Shown: positions 44,398-53,423, numbered from the stretch's first letter. The stretch: DNA of 64,000 bases from Bacillota bacterium (GCA_023416655.1 JAEZHK010000020.1:15742-79741), one strand, 5' to 3'. Made by a program: numbers and translations. The notes: generated by a model not told the origin, from the letters alone.

Positions 44398-45189
44398 ATG
44401 AACGTCTATCGGAGGGAAATCCGCTCGAGCCTGAAGTCGATGATCTTCTGGTGCCTCGGGGTGCTCCTTTTCCTGGCTGCCTCGATGCAGAAGTACCAGG
44501 CACTCAGTCTGGACCCGGCTTCGCTCAACATTATGTACCAGCTGCCCCAGGCGCTGCAGGACATGTTCGGCGTGGGATATCTGGACTTTACCAAGGCCAG
44601 CGGTTTTTACGGCATGATCTACCCGTACCTCGTGCTGATGGCGGCGGTGCACGCTTCCATGCTGGGCGCGGTGACCGTCTCCAAGGAGGAGCGGGACAAG
44701 ACCGGCGAATTCCTCTACGCGAAGCCCGCCTCCCGCGCCCGGGTGCTGACCTTTAAGGCGCTTTCCGCGCTGACGGCGGCGGGCGCGCTGACGATTGTGA
44801 TCTGGGCGTCCTCGCTGGCATTCGTCCGGGGCGGCGGAGAGGACCTGGGCGGCACCGTCGCGCGCCTCATGGCGGGGCTCTTCCTGACGCAGATGGTGTT
44901 TCTTTCGCTGGGCGTGGCTTCGGCGGCGGTGTTCGCCCGGCCCAAGGCCGCGCCGGGCATCGCCACCGGCGTCATGATGGCGGCATACCTGTTGTCGGTC
45001 GCCATCGACGTCAGCGGCAGGCTGGGTGCGCTGAAGGCCTTCACGCCCTTTGAGTACTTCGACGCCCGCCGCATCATCGGGCGCGGGGAAGGGCTGAGCC
45101 CCTGGTATGTCGCGCTCTGCCTCATCCTGACGGCGGCGCTGACCGCCGCGGCCTACCTGCGCTTTAAAAAACGGGATCTAAAGGTATAA
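44398..45189 (+). CDS. ABC-2 type transporter permease 2
   Basis: 263 residues, six predicted helices. VSKEERDKTGEFLYAKPASR matches the coupling stretch of permease 1, so the two are paralogues forming a heterodimer. ATG 44398 has GGGAGGGAG upstream. Confidence 0.9.
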   Translation: MNVYRREIRSSLKSMIFWCLGVLLFLAASMQKYQALSLDPASLNIMYQLPQALQDMFGVGYLDFTKASGFYGMIYPYLVLMAAVHASMLGAVTVSKEERDKTGEFLYAKPASRARVLTFKALSALTAAGALTIVIWASSLAFVRGGGEDLGGTVARLMAGLFLTQMVFLSLGVASAAVFARPKAAPGIATGVMMAAYLLSVAIDVSGRLGALKAFTPFEYFDARRIIGRGEGLSPWYVALCLILTAALTAAAYLRFKKRDLKV

Positions 45190-45212
45190 CATAAGCGATG
45201 GGAGAAGGGACC

Positions 45213-45854
45213 ATGACGGAAGAGGAACGCATCTTTAAGGGCATCCTGTTCAGCCCCGGCAACGCGGCGCTGAGGGCGATCAAACTGCGCTCGCACAATC
45301 TCAGCAGCTTCTATAGCCGCACCCTGGAGGACGAAACCGAAGTGCGAAAGGATCTTTTACAGCAGATCCTGGGGCGGATGGGCGCGAACTGCTTCATGCA
45401 GGGGCCGATCTTCTTCCACTACGGCGTCCACACAGAGATCGGCGACAACTTCTTTGGAAACTACAACCTGACCGTGCAGGATGACGCGAAGGTGGTCATC
45501 GGTGACAACGCGAATTTCGGCCCCAACGTGACCATCGTGACACCCTCGCATCCGCTGATCGCCAGCGAACGGTGCCTGATGCTGGACGGTAACGGCGAGC
45601 CGAAGCACCTGTGCTACGCGCGGCCTGTGACCATCGGGAACGACGTTTGGCTGGGCGCGAACGTGGTTGTCTGCGGCGGCGTGACGATCGGAGACGGCTG
45701 CGTGGTCGGTGCGGGCAGCGTGGTGACCCGGGATTTGCCGCCCAATTCGCTGGCGGCGGGGGTGCCCTGTAAGGTAATCCGGGAGATCACGGAGGCAGAC
45801 AGCATGCGCTACCGTCCGGAGATCCTGGCGGACTGCCGCGTGATCGAGGAATAA
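45213..45854 (+). CDS. Maltose/galactoside O-acetyltransferase-like protein
   Basis: 213 residues. An N-terminal helical region is followed by left-handed beta-helix hexapeptide repeats. The active-site histidine is in VTPSHPL, and the coenzyme A region is IGNDVWLGANVVVCGGVTIGDG (about 135-157). It transfers acetyl from acetyl-CoA to a sugar hydroxyl, a detoxification role in relatives. ATG 45213 follows GGGAGAAGG. It is probably the last gene of the TetR operon; a terminator follows. Confidence 0.9.
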   Translation: MTEEERIFKGILFSPGNAALRAIKLRSHNLSSFYSRTLEDETEVRKDLLQQILGRMGANCFMQGPIFFHYGVHTEIGDNFFGNYNLTVQDDAKVVIGDNANFGPNVTIVTPSHPLIASERCLMLDGNGEPKHLCYARPVTIGNDVWLGANVVVCGGVTIGDGCVVGAGSVVTRDLPPNSLAAGVPCKVIREITEADSMRYRPEILADCRVIEE

Positions 45855-45871
45855 CCCCCTCAACAAAATGT

Positions 45872-45904
45872 GCTCCCCGCGTGATTTTCGCGGGGAGCGT
45901 TTTT
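45872..45904 (+). terminator. Terminator after the acetyltransferase gene
   Basis: GCTCCCCGCG / CGCGGGGAGC stem (45872-45881 / 45889-45898), then GTTTTT. Confidence 0.93.
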
Positions 45905-45960
45905 ATGAATCAAGGCCGTTTGAAGGGCGTTTTGCCGTAAAACAAGGTGCCCGGAATGCA

Positions 45961-46497
45961 TCAGGGCAGGAACAGCGCGGGGGGCGGATCGCACCAGACC
46001 TGGGCCTCCACGTAGCGCTCAGGGCCGAACTCGCCGCCCGCATTCCAGTCCTGCGGCAGGCCGTACCGTTCGATGACGGGCAGAATCTCCTTCAGGGTGT
46101 AGACGGCGTTTCTGTATTCCCGACCGTCCCGTACACGCGGGCTGAAAGTGGGGAACATGTCGCCGTATGTGAAGGAGACGGTGGCCTCGTCCAGCGCCTC
46201 CGTTGACAGCTTGATCCATGCGGCGTCCCGGTACCAGGTCTCAAGCCATGGGCAGCGCTCCACCACGAAGTAATGGGGCGTCGCCCGCGCGGGCCTGCCT
46301 CCCTTTGCGATGAACAGGCCGCGCACTTGCTGCTCCAGCTCCCGCCGGCGCTCGAGATAGCCCTCCGGGCGGCGGGCCGCGAAGGTTTCACCACGCGCTT
46401 GGATGCCGTTCAGAACCCGCATAGCATCACCCGGCGCGAGGTCGGACAGGTTTCGCAGCGGTCCCTGATCGCGCTCGTAGTAATGATATAAGATCAC
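45961..46497 (-). CDS. Conserved uncharacterised protein
   Basis: 178 residues, soluble. The sequence is rich in aromatic and charged residues: ILYHYYERDQGPLRNLSDL at the start, then ATPHYFVVERCPWLETWY and TVSFTYGDMFPTFSPRV. I recall this as a conserved protein of unknown function in anaerobes but cannot name the family. GTG start at 46497 with GGTGAG 6 nt upstream. It is monocistronic and convergent with the acetyltransferase gene. Confidence 0.75.
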   Translation of the reverse strand: MILYHYYERDQGPLRNLSDLAPGDAMRVLNGIQARGETFAARRPEGYLERRRELEQQVRGLFIAKGGRPARATPHYFVVERCPWLETWYRDAAWIKLSTEALDEATVSFTYGDMFPTFSPRVRDGREYRNAVYTLKEILPVIERYGLPQDWNAGGEFGPERYVEAQVWCDPPPALFLP

Positions 46498-46614
46498 TTT
46501 TTCTCACCGTACCGCGCGTGGACAAGGAACCGCGAAAGCGCGGATGCCCTGTTTCGCGTATCCTCTCCGCTTGGCGAAGCGTTTTCACCGTTTTCAATGG
46601 GCGCGGCATGGTTC

Positions 46615-46643
46615 ATTATGCCACACCGACGCGCTCCGGGCAA
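46615..46643 (-). promoter_or_regulatory. Candidate promoter of the 178-residue protein gene
   Basis: On the minus strand: TTGCCC, 17-nt spacer, CATAAT. It lies in the 224-nt gap downstream of cheX; I see nothing else there. Confidence 0.55.
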
Positions 46644-46721
46644 GACCTTATGATGCGTGAAGGCCGCTCCGTCAAGCGAAGCGGCCCGATGCTTTTTGGC
46701 GGAGCGAAGTGCCGATCCGAA

Positions 46722-47171
46722 TCACATCGCCGGGCTTAGGCGGATGTCCAGGCACAAGTCGCCGAGCGGGGTGGTCAGGCAGGAGGCCGTGCGCAGCGCA
46801 TACGCCTTGCCGTCGTCGGCCTCGCGCAGCTCCGGGGGCAGGATGTCGCACGCCAGGTTGTCGCCCGAGAGCAGCGTCAGCACGTTGCCGCTGATGATGT
46901 TGGCGATCTCCGCCATCGCGGAGGTTACGAAGTCATCCACGCTCTCCACTTCCATGCCGCTCATGATGCTGACCATGTTGATGGATGTTACATGCGGGAA
47001 GAGGTAGAACACATCACCTGTAAGATCCCCCGTGACGCCGATGGCAACGGACAGCGCGCCGTCCCGCGCGAAGGACTCCGCCGGGCGGTCCGAGACGTCC
47101 GAAAGGTCCAGCATCAGCTGGAAGACGCTCTTCGTCGCCTCCAGGAAGGGCTTGTAGAGGTCAACGGCCAT
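46722..47171 (-). CDS. cheX: CheX-type CheY-P phosphatase
   Basis: 149 residues of the CheC/CheX/FliY family. The single catalytic motif AEIANIISGN (Glu and Asn about four residues apart) is present once, as in CheX rather than CheC. It should dephosphorylate CheY-P and help end the chemotactic signal. ATG 47171 has AAAGGAGG upstream and overlaps the hemerythrin gene by 11 nt. Confidence 0.88.
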   Translation of the reverse strand: MAVDLYKPFLEATKSVFQLMLDLSDVSDRPAESFARDGALSVAIGVTGDLTGDVFYLFPHVTSINMVSIMSGMEVESVDDFVTSAMAEIANIISGNVLTLLSGDNLACDILPPELREADDGKAYALRTASCLTTPLGDLCLDIRLSPAM

Positions 47172-47589
47172 TGTCCGCGCCTCCTTTCGAAAGCGCGTAG
47201 GTGGCGATGCGCTGGTCCTCCGCGGCCACATGGTTGATCAGCCACGCCAGCAGCTTTCCGGCGAACTTAAGCATCAGTTGCTCGTCGCAACCCTTCTTTT
47301 CATATTGCTCCGAGAAGTCCAGCACGTACTGGACCATGTCCAGGTGCTTTTGCCGGTGCGCCTCGTAGCCGGGGTAGCCGATCTCAAGCTGGTAGGCCTC
47401 CTCGTCCTGGAAGTGCGCCACGACGTATGCCTTCATGAACGCCAGGGTTTCGTTGACCTGTTCAACCTTCTGATCCCAGGGAGCCGTCGAGCGCAGCGTC
47501 TGAAAAAATACGTCGACGCGCCGGAACAGCTCCTTGTGCTGGAAATCGATCAGCGAAACGCCCAGTTCGTACTTGTCCCTCCAGAGCAT
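47161..47589 (-). CDS. Bacteriohemerythrin
   Basis: 142 residues. All di-iron ligands are in place: H in LIDFQHKELF, HFQDE (HxxxE), HRQKH (HxxxH) and HVAAED (HxxxxD). It binds O2 reversibly and could sense oxygen, deliver it or protect against it. ATG 47589 has AAAGGAAGG upstream and the family start LWRDKYELGVSLID; an in-frame ATG at 47607 overlaps that site. It is cotranscribed with cheX from a flagellar-type promoter. Confidence 0.93.
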   Translation of the reverse strand: MLWRDKYELGVSLIDFQHKELFRRVDVFFQTLRSTAPWDQKVEQVNETLAFMKAYVVAHFQDEEAYQLEIGYPGYEAHRQKHLDMVQYVLDFSEQYEKKGCDEQLMLKFAGKLLAWLINHVAAEDQRIATYALSKGGADNGR

Positions 47590-47628
47590 TCGGTTCCTTC
47601 CTTTCATTGCGTTGTGTCCATGTGTATT

Positions 47629-47655
47629 CTATCGGCTGTTTTTTACTTTTTTTGA
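47629..47655 (-). promoter_or_regulatory. SigmaD (FliA)-type promoter of hemerythrin-cheX
   Basis: On the minus strand the -10 reads GCCGATAG (7 of 8 to the sigmaD consensus GCCGATAT). TCAA stands 15 nt upstream (CAAA at 14), against the consensus TAAA. It places these genes in the late flagellar regulon. Confidence 0.6.
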
Positions 47656-47775
47656 GCGCTTCCCGCGTTCTTTGAAGGAAACGCGGGGTAAAGGTTACTT
47701 GAAGGATACCGCGGTAGTTCAAACCGCGCCCGGTGACGGGTACAAATGCGGCATTGAAGTAAAATTTTCTCAGGA

Positions 47776-47805
47776 TGTTATAATTTTTGCCCCGGCGTTC
47801 GATAT
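47776..47805 (+). promoter_or_regulatory. Candidate promoter(s) of the fliD operon
   Basis: An extended -10, TGtTATAAT (47776-47784), could serve sigmaA. A weaker sigmaD match, TATA-N15-TTCGATAT (47779-47805), overlaps it. An inverted repeat, CCCGCGTT/AACGCGGG (47662-47669 / 47680-47687), lies between the divergent promoters. Confidence 0.4.
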
Positions 47806-47855
47806 AAGTGATGTACGAAAAATGAGCGGGCGCGTTTCTCGTGGGAGGGGATCAA

Positions 47856-49790
47856 ATGGCAAGTTCAGTCAACGCATCCACGCTGAGGCTCACCGGTATG
47901 TCCTCCGGCATGGACACCGAGAGCATTGTTGAAGGTCTTCTGACCGCCAGCAAGCTCAAGATTGACAGCGCTGAAAAGCAGAAGACCCTCCTGTCGTGGA
48001 AGCAAGAGGCTTACAAGTCCATCCTGACAAAGCTGAGTTCCTTCCAGACCAAGTATTTTGGCACCTCGGCCACCTCGAGCTCCTCTGCGAACACCCTTCT
48101 GGGTTCGTCGCTTTCGAAGCTTGGCGCCAGCTACAGTTCCAGCTACATCTCCGTCACGCCCAGCGCGGATTCCAACGCCGGTTCCCTCTATGTCGCCGAC
48201 ATCGTCAGCCTGGCCTCCAGCGCCAAGCTGTCCAGCGCCTCCGGCGTCAGCTCCAGCCCGAACATCGCCGTGGATACGTCGAACCTCGGGGAACTGGCTG
48301 GCAAGAGCATGATGGTCACGCTGGACGGCGTGAAGAAGGAAATCACCTTCTCCAACAAGACCTATTCGTCGGCCCAGGACGTGCGCGACGAGATGACCGC
48401 GCAGCTCAAGGCCGCCTTCGGCAGCGGCAAGATCGCGGTGTCCGGCAGCGGCGACAATATCCAACTGTCCACCTCCAATTCCACGCTGCAGCTGAACGTA
48501 CCGACGGACGCCGCGAAGGATCCGTCGAACGTGCTGGACTTTGGCAGCTACGCCTCCAACCGCTTAAGCCTGACCGCGGCGGTGGGTTCCGCCGGTTTAA
48601 AGCAGGACGTGTTGGGCGGGGGCGACACCCTGGCCTTCTCGATCAACGGCAAGGAGTTCTCGTTTGCGTCCACCACCTCGCTGGGCGACATCATGAAGAC
48701 GGTCAACGCAAGCGCCGCCGGCGTCAAGATGAGCTATTCCTCGCTGTCGGACAGCTTCACGCTTGTCTCCAGCGAAACCGGCGCCCAGTCGAACGTGCAG
48801 GTATCCGATACCACCGGCAGCCTGATGAACGCGCTCTTCGGCGACGCGACCCTCACCCAGGGCACCGACGCCGTGGTGAAGATGAGCCTGAACGGTTCCA
48901 CGGACGAGTCGGACATGATCACCCTCACCCGTTCCTCGAACACATTCGCCGTGGACGGCACGCAGATTTCCCTTCTGGGCAAGGCTCCCGGTGACACGCA
49001 GGAAGGCATCGGCATCAAGCTCTCCTACGATACGGGCGCCATCGCCACCCGGATCAATGACTTCGTCACCGACTACAACGCGCTGCTCAAGGAACTGACC
49101 GACAAGCTGTCTGAGGAATCCGACAAGGATTACCTGCCGCTGTCCGAGGACGAGCGGAAGAAGCTCTCCGAAGACGAGATCGCGCAGTGGGAGAAGAAGG
49201 CGAAAACTGGCCTCCTTAGAAACGACGCGGCGCTTTCGTCCATCGCCTCGGAGCTTCGCAGCAGCATGGGCGCCATCGTCAAGGCACTCGCCGGCGGCAG
49301 CGACTCCGCGATGCTGGCGAACATGGGCCTCACCACCGGCAACTACGCCGAAAAGGGCCAGATCCACATTGATACGAATAAGCTCAAGGAGGCGCTGGAG
49401 AGCGACGCGGCCAAGGTGCTCGGCGCCTTTACGCAGAAGAGCAGCATCAGCTACTCCGCCTACGCGTCCCAAGAGCAGATGCAGCAGCGTTTCAACGAAT
49501 CGGGCGTTCTGTGGCGCATCTCGGACATTTTGTCCAAGAACCTCGCCACCGTCGGCAAAAAGGGCGCGCTGATCAGCCTGGTCGGCAGCCCCAGCAGTTC
49601 CTACACTGCCAATACGGACATTGGCAAGAAAATCAGCAGCATGGAAGCGAGGATTGAAACCATGAAGGACAAGATGCAGGACGAAGAAGATCGCTACTGG
49701 GACAGGTTCACCGCGATGGAATCTGCGCTTTCCAAGCTTCAGTCGCAGAACAACTGGCTGACGAGCATGCTCGGCGGCGGCACCAATTGA
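47856..49790 (+). CDS. fliD: Flagellar filament cap protein FliD
   Basis: 644 residues. The N-terminal FliD_N region has the family signature RLTGMSSGMDTESIVEGLL. A Ser/Thr/Ala-rich exposed domain fills the middle. FliD_C ends with a coiled coil (about 605-635). FliD caps the growing filament and helps flagellin fold in place. ATG 47856 has GGGAGGGG upstream. First gene of fliD-fliS-chaperone-motA-motB. Confidence 0.95.
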   Translation: MASSVNASTLRLTGMSSGMDTESIVEGLLTASKLKIDSAEKQKTLLSWKQEAYKSILTKLSSFQTKYFGTSATSSSSANTLLGSSLSKLGASYSSSYISVTPSADSNAGSLYVADIVSLASSAKLSSASGVSSSPNIAVDTSNLGELAGKSMMVTLDGVKKEITFSNKTYSSAQDVRDEMTAQLKAAFGSGKIAVSGSGDNIQLSTSNSTLQLNVPTDAAKDPSNVLDFGSYASNRLSLTAAVGSAGLKQDVLGGGDTLAFSINGKEFSFASTTSLGDIMKTVNASAAGVKMSYSSLSDSFTLVSSETGAQSNVQVSDTTGSLMNALFGDATLTQGTDAVVKMSLNGSTDESDMITLTRSSNTFAVDGTQISLLGKAPGDTQEGIGIKLSYDTGAIATRINDFVTDYNALLKELTDKLSEESDKDYLPLSEDERKKLSEDEIAQWEKKAKTGLLRNDAALSSIASELRSSMGAIVKALAGGSDSAMLANMGLTTGNYAEKGQIHIDTNKLKEALESDAAKVLGAFTQKSSISYSAYASQEQMQQRFNESGVLWRISDILSKNLATVGKKGALISLVGSPSSSYTANTDIGKKISSMEARIETMKDKMQDEEDRYWDRFTAMESALSKLQSQNNWLTSMLGGGTN

Positions 49791-49809
49791 CGTAACGGGA
49801 GTGAATTCG

Positions 49810-50199
49810 ATGACACTTGCCAACCAGTACATGCGGTATATGACCCAGACGGTCAGCGCTTCGACGCCGGGCGAGCAGATTGTCATGCTCTTTGAGCATG
49901 CGGCGCTCAAATTGAACAAGGCGATCCAGTGCATCGAAGCCCGGGATGTCCAGGGCGCCCACAACGCCATCCTGCGCGTCCAGAACATCTATCAGTTCCT
50001 CTCGGATTGCTTGGACATGCGCTATGAGATCTCCACAAACCTCTACGCGCTGTATCAGTACGCCTACGACGAGCTGACCACGGCCAACCTCAAGAAGGAT
50101 GTGGAGATCCTCCGCCGCATCCTGAAGATGACGCGCGAGTTTGAGGAAACCTGGAGAAAGGCGGATCTCAAAACCCGCCTGGAGAGAGCGGCAAGGTGA
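49810..50199 (+). CDS. fliS: Flagellin chaperone FliS
   Basis: 129 residues, all-helical. The signature QTVSASTPGEQIVMLFEHAALKLNKAI is in two overlapping blocks at about 14-40. It keeps unassembled flagellin in an export-competent state. ATG 49810 is 8 nt after GGGAG; GTG 49801 is an alternative. Confidence 0.94.
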   Translation: MTLANQYMRYMTQTVSASTPGEQIVMLFEHAALKLNKAIQCIEARDVQGAHNAILRVQNIYQFLSDCLDMRYEISTNLYALYQYAYDELTTANLKKDVEILRRILKMTREFEETWRKADLKTRLERAAR

Positions 50200-50204
50200 A
50201 TTGA

Positions 50205-50696
50205 ATGCAAAGCGACATCCTTCAGAAAATTGAAACGATGTCCCGCCAGCGACTGAACCTGCTCAAGCAGTTTAACGCGCTGTCGGCCTGCGCGCTCCAA
50301 TGCTTGGACGTAGGGGACATCGACGGCTTCGTGGAAAACGTCGAAGCATCCAACCGGCTGACGCAGCGGATCGACGAACTGTCCGCCGCGATTGATGCGC
50401 ACGTGTCGCAGCTGGGCAGCGCCAGCGCCGCCACGGTTCGCGCGCTCTTCGCCACCGGTGCGGAGAACATCGCCTGCCCGGAGTGGTGCGCCGCGCTCGC
50501 CTACGACAGCGCGAACATGAAAAAGTTGCTTCGCAACTGCGCCAGCCTCAACGCCCGAATGGACGTCCGCGCGCGCGCCGTCAGTTCGGAGATCCGGGAG
50601 CAGCTGAACCGCATCCGCATGAACAAGAAAATCCACAACCGCTACGTGGTGCCCGGCGCTACGGCGGGCATGCACATCAACTACAGATCAAAATAA
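50205..50696 (+). CDS. Putative flagellar export chaperone (FlgN/FliT-like)
   Basis: 163 residues, predicted all-helical with coiled coils (about 1-60 and 95-145). The position directly after fliS, where FliT or FlgN-like chaperones usually lie, and the helical pattern support the call; sequence identity to named families is not obvious. FliT would chaperone FliD, FlgN the hook-filament junction proteins. It starts 5 nt after fliS. Confidence 0.55.
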   Translation: MQSDILQKIETMSRQRLNLLKQFNALSACALQCLDVGDIDGFVENVEASNRLTQRIDELSAAIDAHVSQLGSASAATVRALFATGAENIACPEWCAALAYDSANMKKLLRNCASLNARMDVRARAVSSEIREQLNRIRMNKKIHNRYVVPGATAGMHINYRSK

Positions 50697-50723
50697 GCTG
50701 TGCGCAGAACCGGGGGTCAGGCA

Positions 50724-51560
50724 ATGGATATATCCACGGTTTTAGGCTTTGTCTTTGGCTTCGGCTTTGTATACCTCGGTTATGCAATGGACGGCGGCCA
50801 AATCGGCCCGCTATTGATGCTCAGCGCCATCGTCATTGTTCTGGGCGGATCGATCGGCGGCCTGTTCATGTCCTACGGACTAAACGACATCGTAAAGCTG
50901 CCCAAGCTCTTCTTGGAAGCTTTCATACTGCCCAAGTCCACCGTCAACGGCACCATCGAGTACCTGGTGCTGCTCGCCACCAAGGCGCGGCAGGGCGGCC
51001 TTCTGAACCTTGAAAAAGAGATCAACGCCGAAGACCCCAAGAAGCCGGTGGACCCTTTCATCAAGCGCGGCGTTTTGATGGTGGTCGACGGCACGGATTC
51101 AGACAAAATCCGGAGTATTCTGGAAAATGATATCTATATTTACGAGACGGCAAAAAACTCCGGCATTTCGATGTTCGATGCATTGGGTGGGTATGCCCCG
51201 ACGTTCGGCATGGTCGGTACGATTGTCGGCCTGATCATGATGCTTAACGCGGGCATGGGCAACCCCGATGAACTGACCAAGGCCATCGGTGTCGCGTTCA
51301 TCACCACGCTGTACGGCGTGCTTCTGGCAAACCTGTTCTTCGTTCCGGTTGCATCGAAACTGAGAAACCGTATGGCGCTGTACCGGCTGGAGAAAGAAAT
51401 GGTCATCGAAGCCGTGTGCGCCATCCGCAACGGCATCAACCCCCGGCTTCTCACGGAGCAGCTCTCCACTTACTACATTATCGGCGGTAAAAAGAAGAAG
51501 GGCGCCGGGGAGACTTCGAACGTGCGCAGTATCAAGGGCGACAAGAGCAAGGCGGCCTGA
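50724..51560 (+). CDS. motA: Flagellar motor stator protein MotA
   Basis: 278 residues with four membrane helices. GGYAPTFGMVGTIVGLIMML carries the proline important for ion flow, and the cytoplasmic domain with charged residues lies between helices 2 and 3. The C-terminus is a Lys-rich tail. The MotA5-MotB2 stator turns the flagellum with H+ or Na+. ATG 50724 has GGGGGTCAGG upstream. Confidence 0.93.
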   Translation: MDISTVLGFVFGFGFVYLGYAMDGGQIGPLLMLSAIVIVLGGSIGGLFMSYGLNDIVKLPKLFLEAFILPKSTVNGTIEYLVLLATKARQGGLLNLEKEINAEDPKKPVDPFIKRGVLMVVDGTDSDKIRSILENDIYIYETAKNSGISMFDALGGYAPTFGMVGTIVGLIMMLNAGMGNPDELTKAIGVAFITTLYGVLLANLFFVPVASKLRNRMALYRLEKEMVIEAVCAIRNGINPRLLTEQLSTYYIIGGKKKKGAGETSNVRSIKGDKSKAA

Positions 51561-51625
51561 TGCATCCGGAGACGTCCCCCGGTTAGTGCCTGCCCCGCGG
51601 GCCCAGCTTGAAAGGTCGGCATGCC

Positions 51626-52606
51626 ATGGCGAAAAGATCGGCACCCGAGGTAAAAATCGATGGCAATCGATGGCTGACCACCTACGCGGACCTGATGAAC
51701 AACCTCCTGGTCATGTTCATCATGCTGTACGCCATCAGCGTCATCGACCTGTCCAAATATGAACAGCTGGTCATCAGCTTCTCCAACACGTTCGGCAAGA
51801 CCACGAAAACCGAGGACGTGACGGGAACGGGCGACTTTGCGATTGAGGATCTGACGAAGGAAGAGATCGCCGCGCTGGCGGCGAGCGCGTCGCCGCTGCC
51901 GGATATGCAAAAGGAGAAGGCAGGTGCGACCAGTACCCCGGAGGCGAAGGAAACCCTCACACCCGAAAAGACCCCGGAGGCGGAGGAAGGCCTCGCGCCT
52001 GGACAGACCCCGGAAACGGGGCAGAGTCTCGCGCCCGGTGAGACGGCGTCAACCCCGCCGGAAGCCACGCTCGAACCGACGCTTGCGCCCCAAGAAACGG
52101 GGAGCTTGAGTGAAGCGGATGAAGGTGACGACGAGTATGACGAACTGGTCAACCGGATTTCCAGGATGCTGAAGGCGAACGGGTATGACCAACACATTAC
52201 GGTGGAAAAAAACAACGACTTCATCTATCTGCGCTTCCGCGAGGGCATCCTGTTCTATCCGGACGTGGCGGCCATGCGGGGCGGGGCGGCAGCGGTTCTC
52301 TCCAACGTCGCCGCGGTCATCATGGACTCCTACGACCTGATCTCCAACATCGACATCAGCGGCCATACGGCAAGGATCCCCGAGGACCTTCCGTCCAAGG
52401 AAAACCTGTTCTCCTGGGAACTCTCCACCAACCGCGCGCTGACCGTGCTGGAATACCTTGTGAAGAAGTGCGACATGCCGCAGGACAAGCTGTCGGTCAC
52501 CGGAAATTCCTGCAACATCCTGATGGTGGAAGGGAATTCCGAGGAACAGAAAGCGCAGAACCGTCGGGTGGAGATCCGCTTGACGCGGGTGGTGTCCAAG
52601 AAATAG
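51626..52606 (+). CDS. motB: Flagellar motor stator protein MotB with extended linker
   Basis: 326 residues. One membrane helix follows the motif TTYADLMNN, with Asp22 as the ion-carrying residue. An insert of about 70 residues (about 90-160) is rich in Thr, Pro, Glu and Ala, with repeated TPE/LAPG units. It separates the plug region from the OmpA-like peptidoglycan-binding domain (ISGHTARIP, NRRVEIRL). The long flexible linker is unusual for MotB. Start: ATG 51626; TTG 51608 also possible, as the ribosome-binding site is poor for both. Confidence 0.92.
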   Translation: MAKRSAPEVKIDGNRWLTTYADLMNNLLVMFIMLYAISVIDLSKYEQLVISFSNTFGKTTKTEDVTGTGDFAIEDLTKEEIAALAASASPLPDMQKEKAGATSTPEAKETLTPEKTPEAEEGLAPGQTPETGQSLAPGETASTPPEATLEPTLAPQETGSLSEADEGDDEYDELVNRISRMLKANGYDQHITVEKNNDFIYLRFREGILFYPDVAAMRGGAAAVLSNVAAVIMDSYDLISNIDISGHTARIPEDLPSKENLFSWELSTNRALTVLEYLVKKCDMPQDKLSVTGNSCNILMVEGNSEEQKAQNRRVEIRLTRVVSKK

Positions 52607-52952
52607 AATGCCAATGGAGCGGCCGAGCCTCAAGCAAATGACCAAACGGCCTAGGAAGTACCCGACATCCAGGAGGAGACCTGAACCCGGAGCTAAGAGC
52701 TCCATCAGGGCGACCACCGCGCGCAGCCGCAGTGCGCGGCCCATCCCGAGCCGGCCGACCGATGCGCTTCGCCATCGGTTCCGGCAGCGGGATGCAGCCC
52801 GGGGACCGATCTTCTCATACTATGTGGCCCGCCGGATAAAGCCCCGCGGGCCACATGTTTTTATGCCCTTGAAAAACTTTTTTTGAAAAGCCCTGTTGTC
52901 CCGCCCGCTTCCCGCATCTAACCTGCGTCCAGGCAACGACGGGGGATGAACG
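52607..52952. other. Intergenic region motB - ECF sigma gene
   Basis: 346 nt. A short open frame (52608-52886) is Arg/Pro/Ser-rich and has no family resemblance, so I do not call it a gene. The region holds the motB terminator (52822-52862) and, after it, an A/T-rich stretch that should contain the ECF promoter. Confidence 0.6.
52822..52862 (+). terminator. Terminator of the fliD-motB operon
   Basis: ATGTGGCCCGC / GCGGGCCACAT stem (52822-52832 / 52846-52856), then GTTTTTA. Confidence 0.88.
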
Positions 52953-53423
52953 ATGGATACGAAGACGTTTACCGAGCGCGCGTGGCGGTTGAAACCCAGG
53001 CTTTTTCGCATCGCCTACCTGTCCTCAAGGTGTTATCAGGACTGCGAAGACGCGGTGCAGGAGGCGCTTTTCAAGGCGTGGAAGCATCGTGACAGCCTCC
53101 GGGAGGAACGGTACTTTGACACTTGGCTCATTCGGATTCTGATGAACGAGTGTAGACAGATCCACCGCCGGAACCCGGCTGGCCGGACGGTGGCGCTCAC
53201 TGTTGCCGTTCCCGCGCCGGAGCCCGCCGACCCAGTGCTTCGGGACGCGGTTCAAAGCTTGGACGAGAAGTACCGCGCGCCACTGGTTTTGCATCATTTG
53301 GAGGGGTATCCGGTCAGAGAGGTCGCCTCGATTCTCAAGATTCCCGGCACAGCCGCCCGCTGGCGGCTGGAACAGGGGCGGAAGAAACTGGGGAAGGCGC
53401 TCGGAGAGGAGGTGCCCCAATGA
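52953..53423 (+). CDS. ECF-type RNA polymerase sigma factor
   Basis: 156 residues. Region 2 has YQDCEDAVQEALFKAWKHRDSL (blocks at about 28-49) and FDTWLIRILMNECRQIHR. Region 4 has LVLHHLEGYPVREVASILKI. It directs transcription of a small stress or envelope regulon and probably its own gene. GGGGGATGAACG precedes the ATG. The stop overlaps the next gene by 4 nt (ATGA), the usual sigma/anti-sigma coupling. Confidence 0.92.
   Translation: MDTKTFTERAWRLKPRLFRIAYLSSRCYQDCEDAVQEALFKAWKHRDSLREERYFDTWLIRILMNECRQIHRRNPAGRTVALTVAVPAPEPADPVLRDAVQSLDEKYRAPLVLHHLEGYPVREVASILKIPGTAARWRLEQGRKKLGKALGEEVPQ

Noticed and set aside
52608..52886. A 92-codon open frame between motB and the ECF sigma gene
   Set aside because: It starts inside the motB stop region without a ribosome-binding site, is Arg/Pro/Ser-rich and runs through the terminator.
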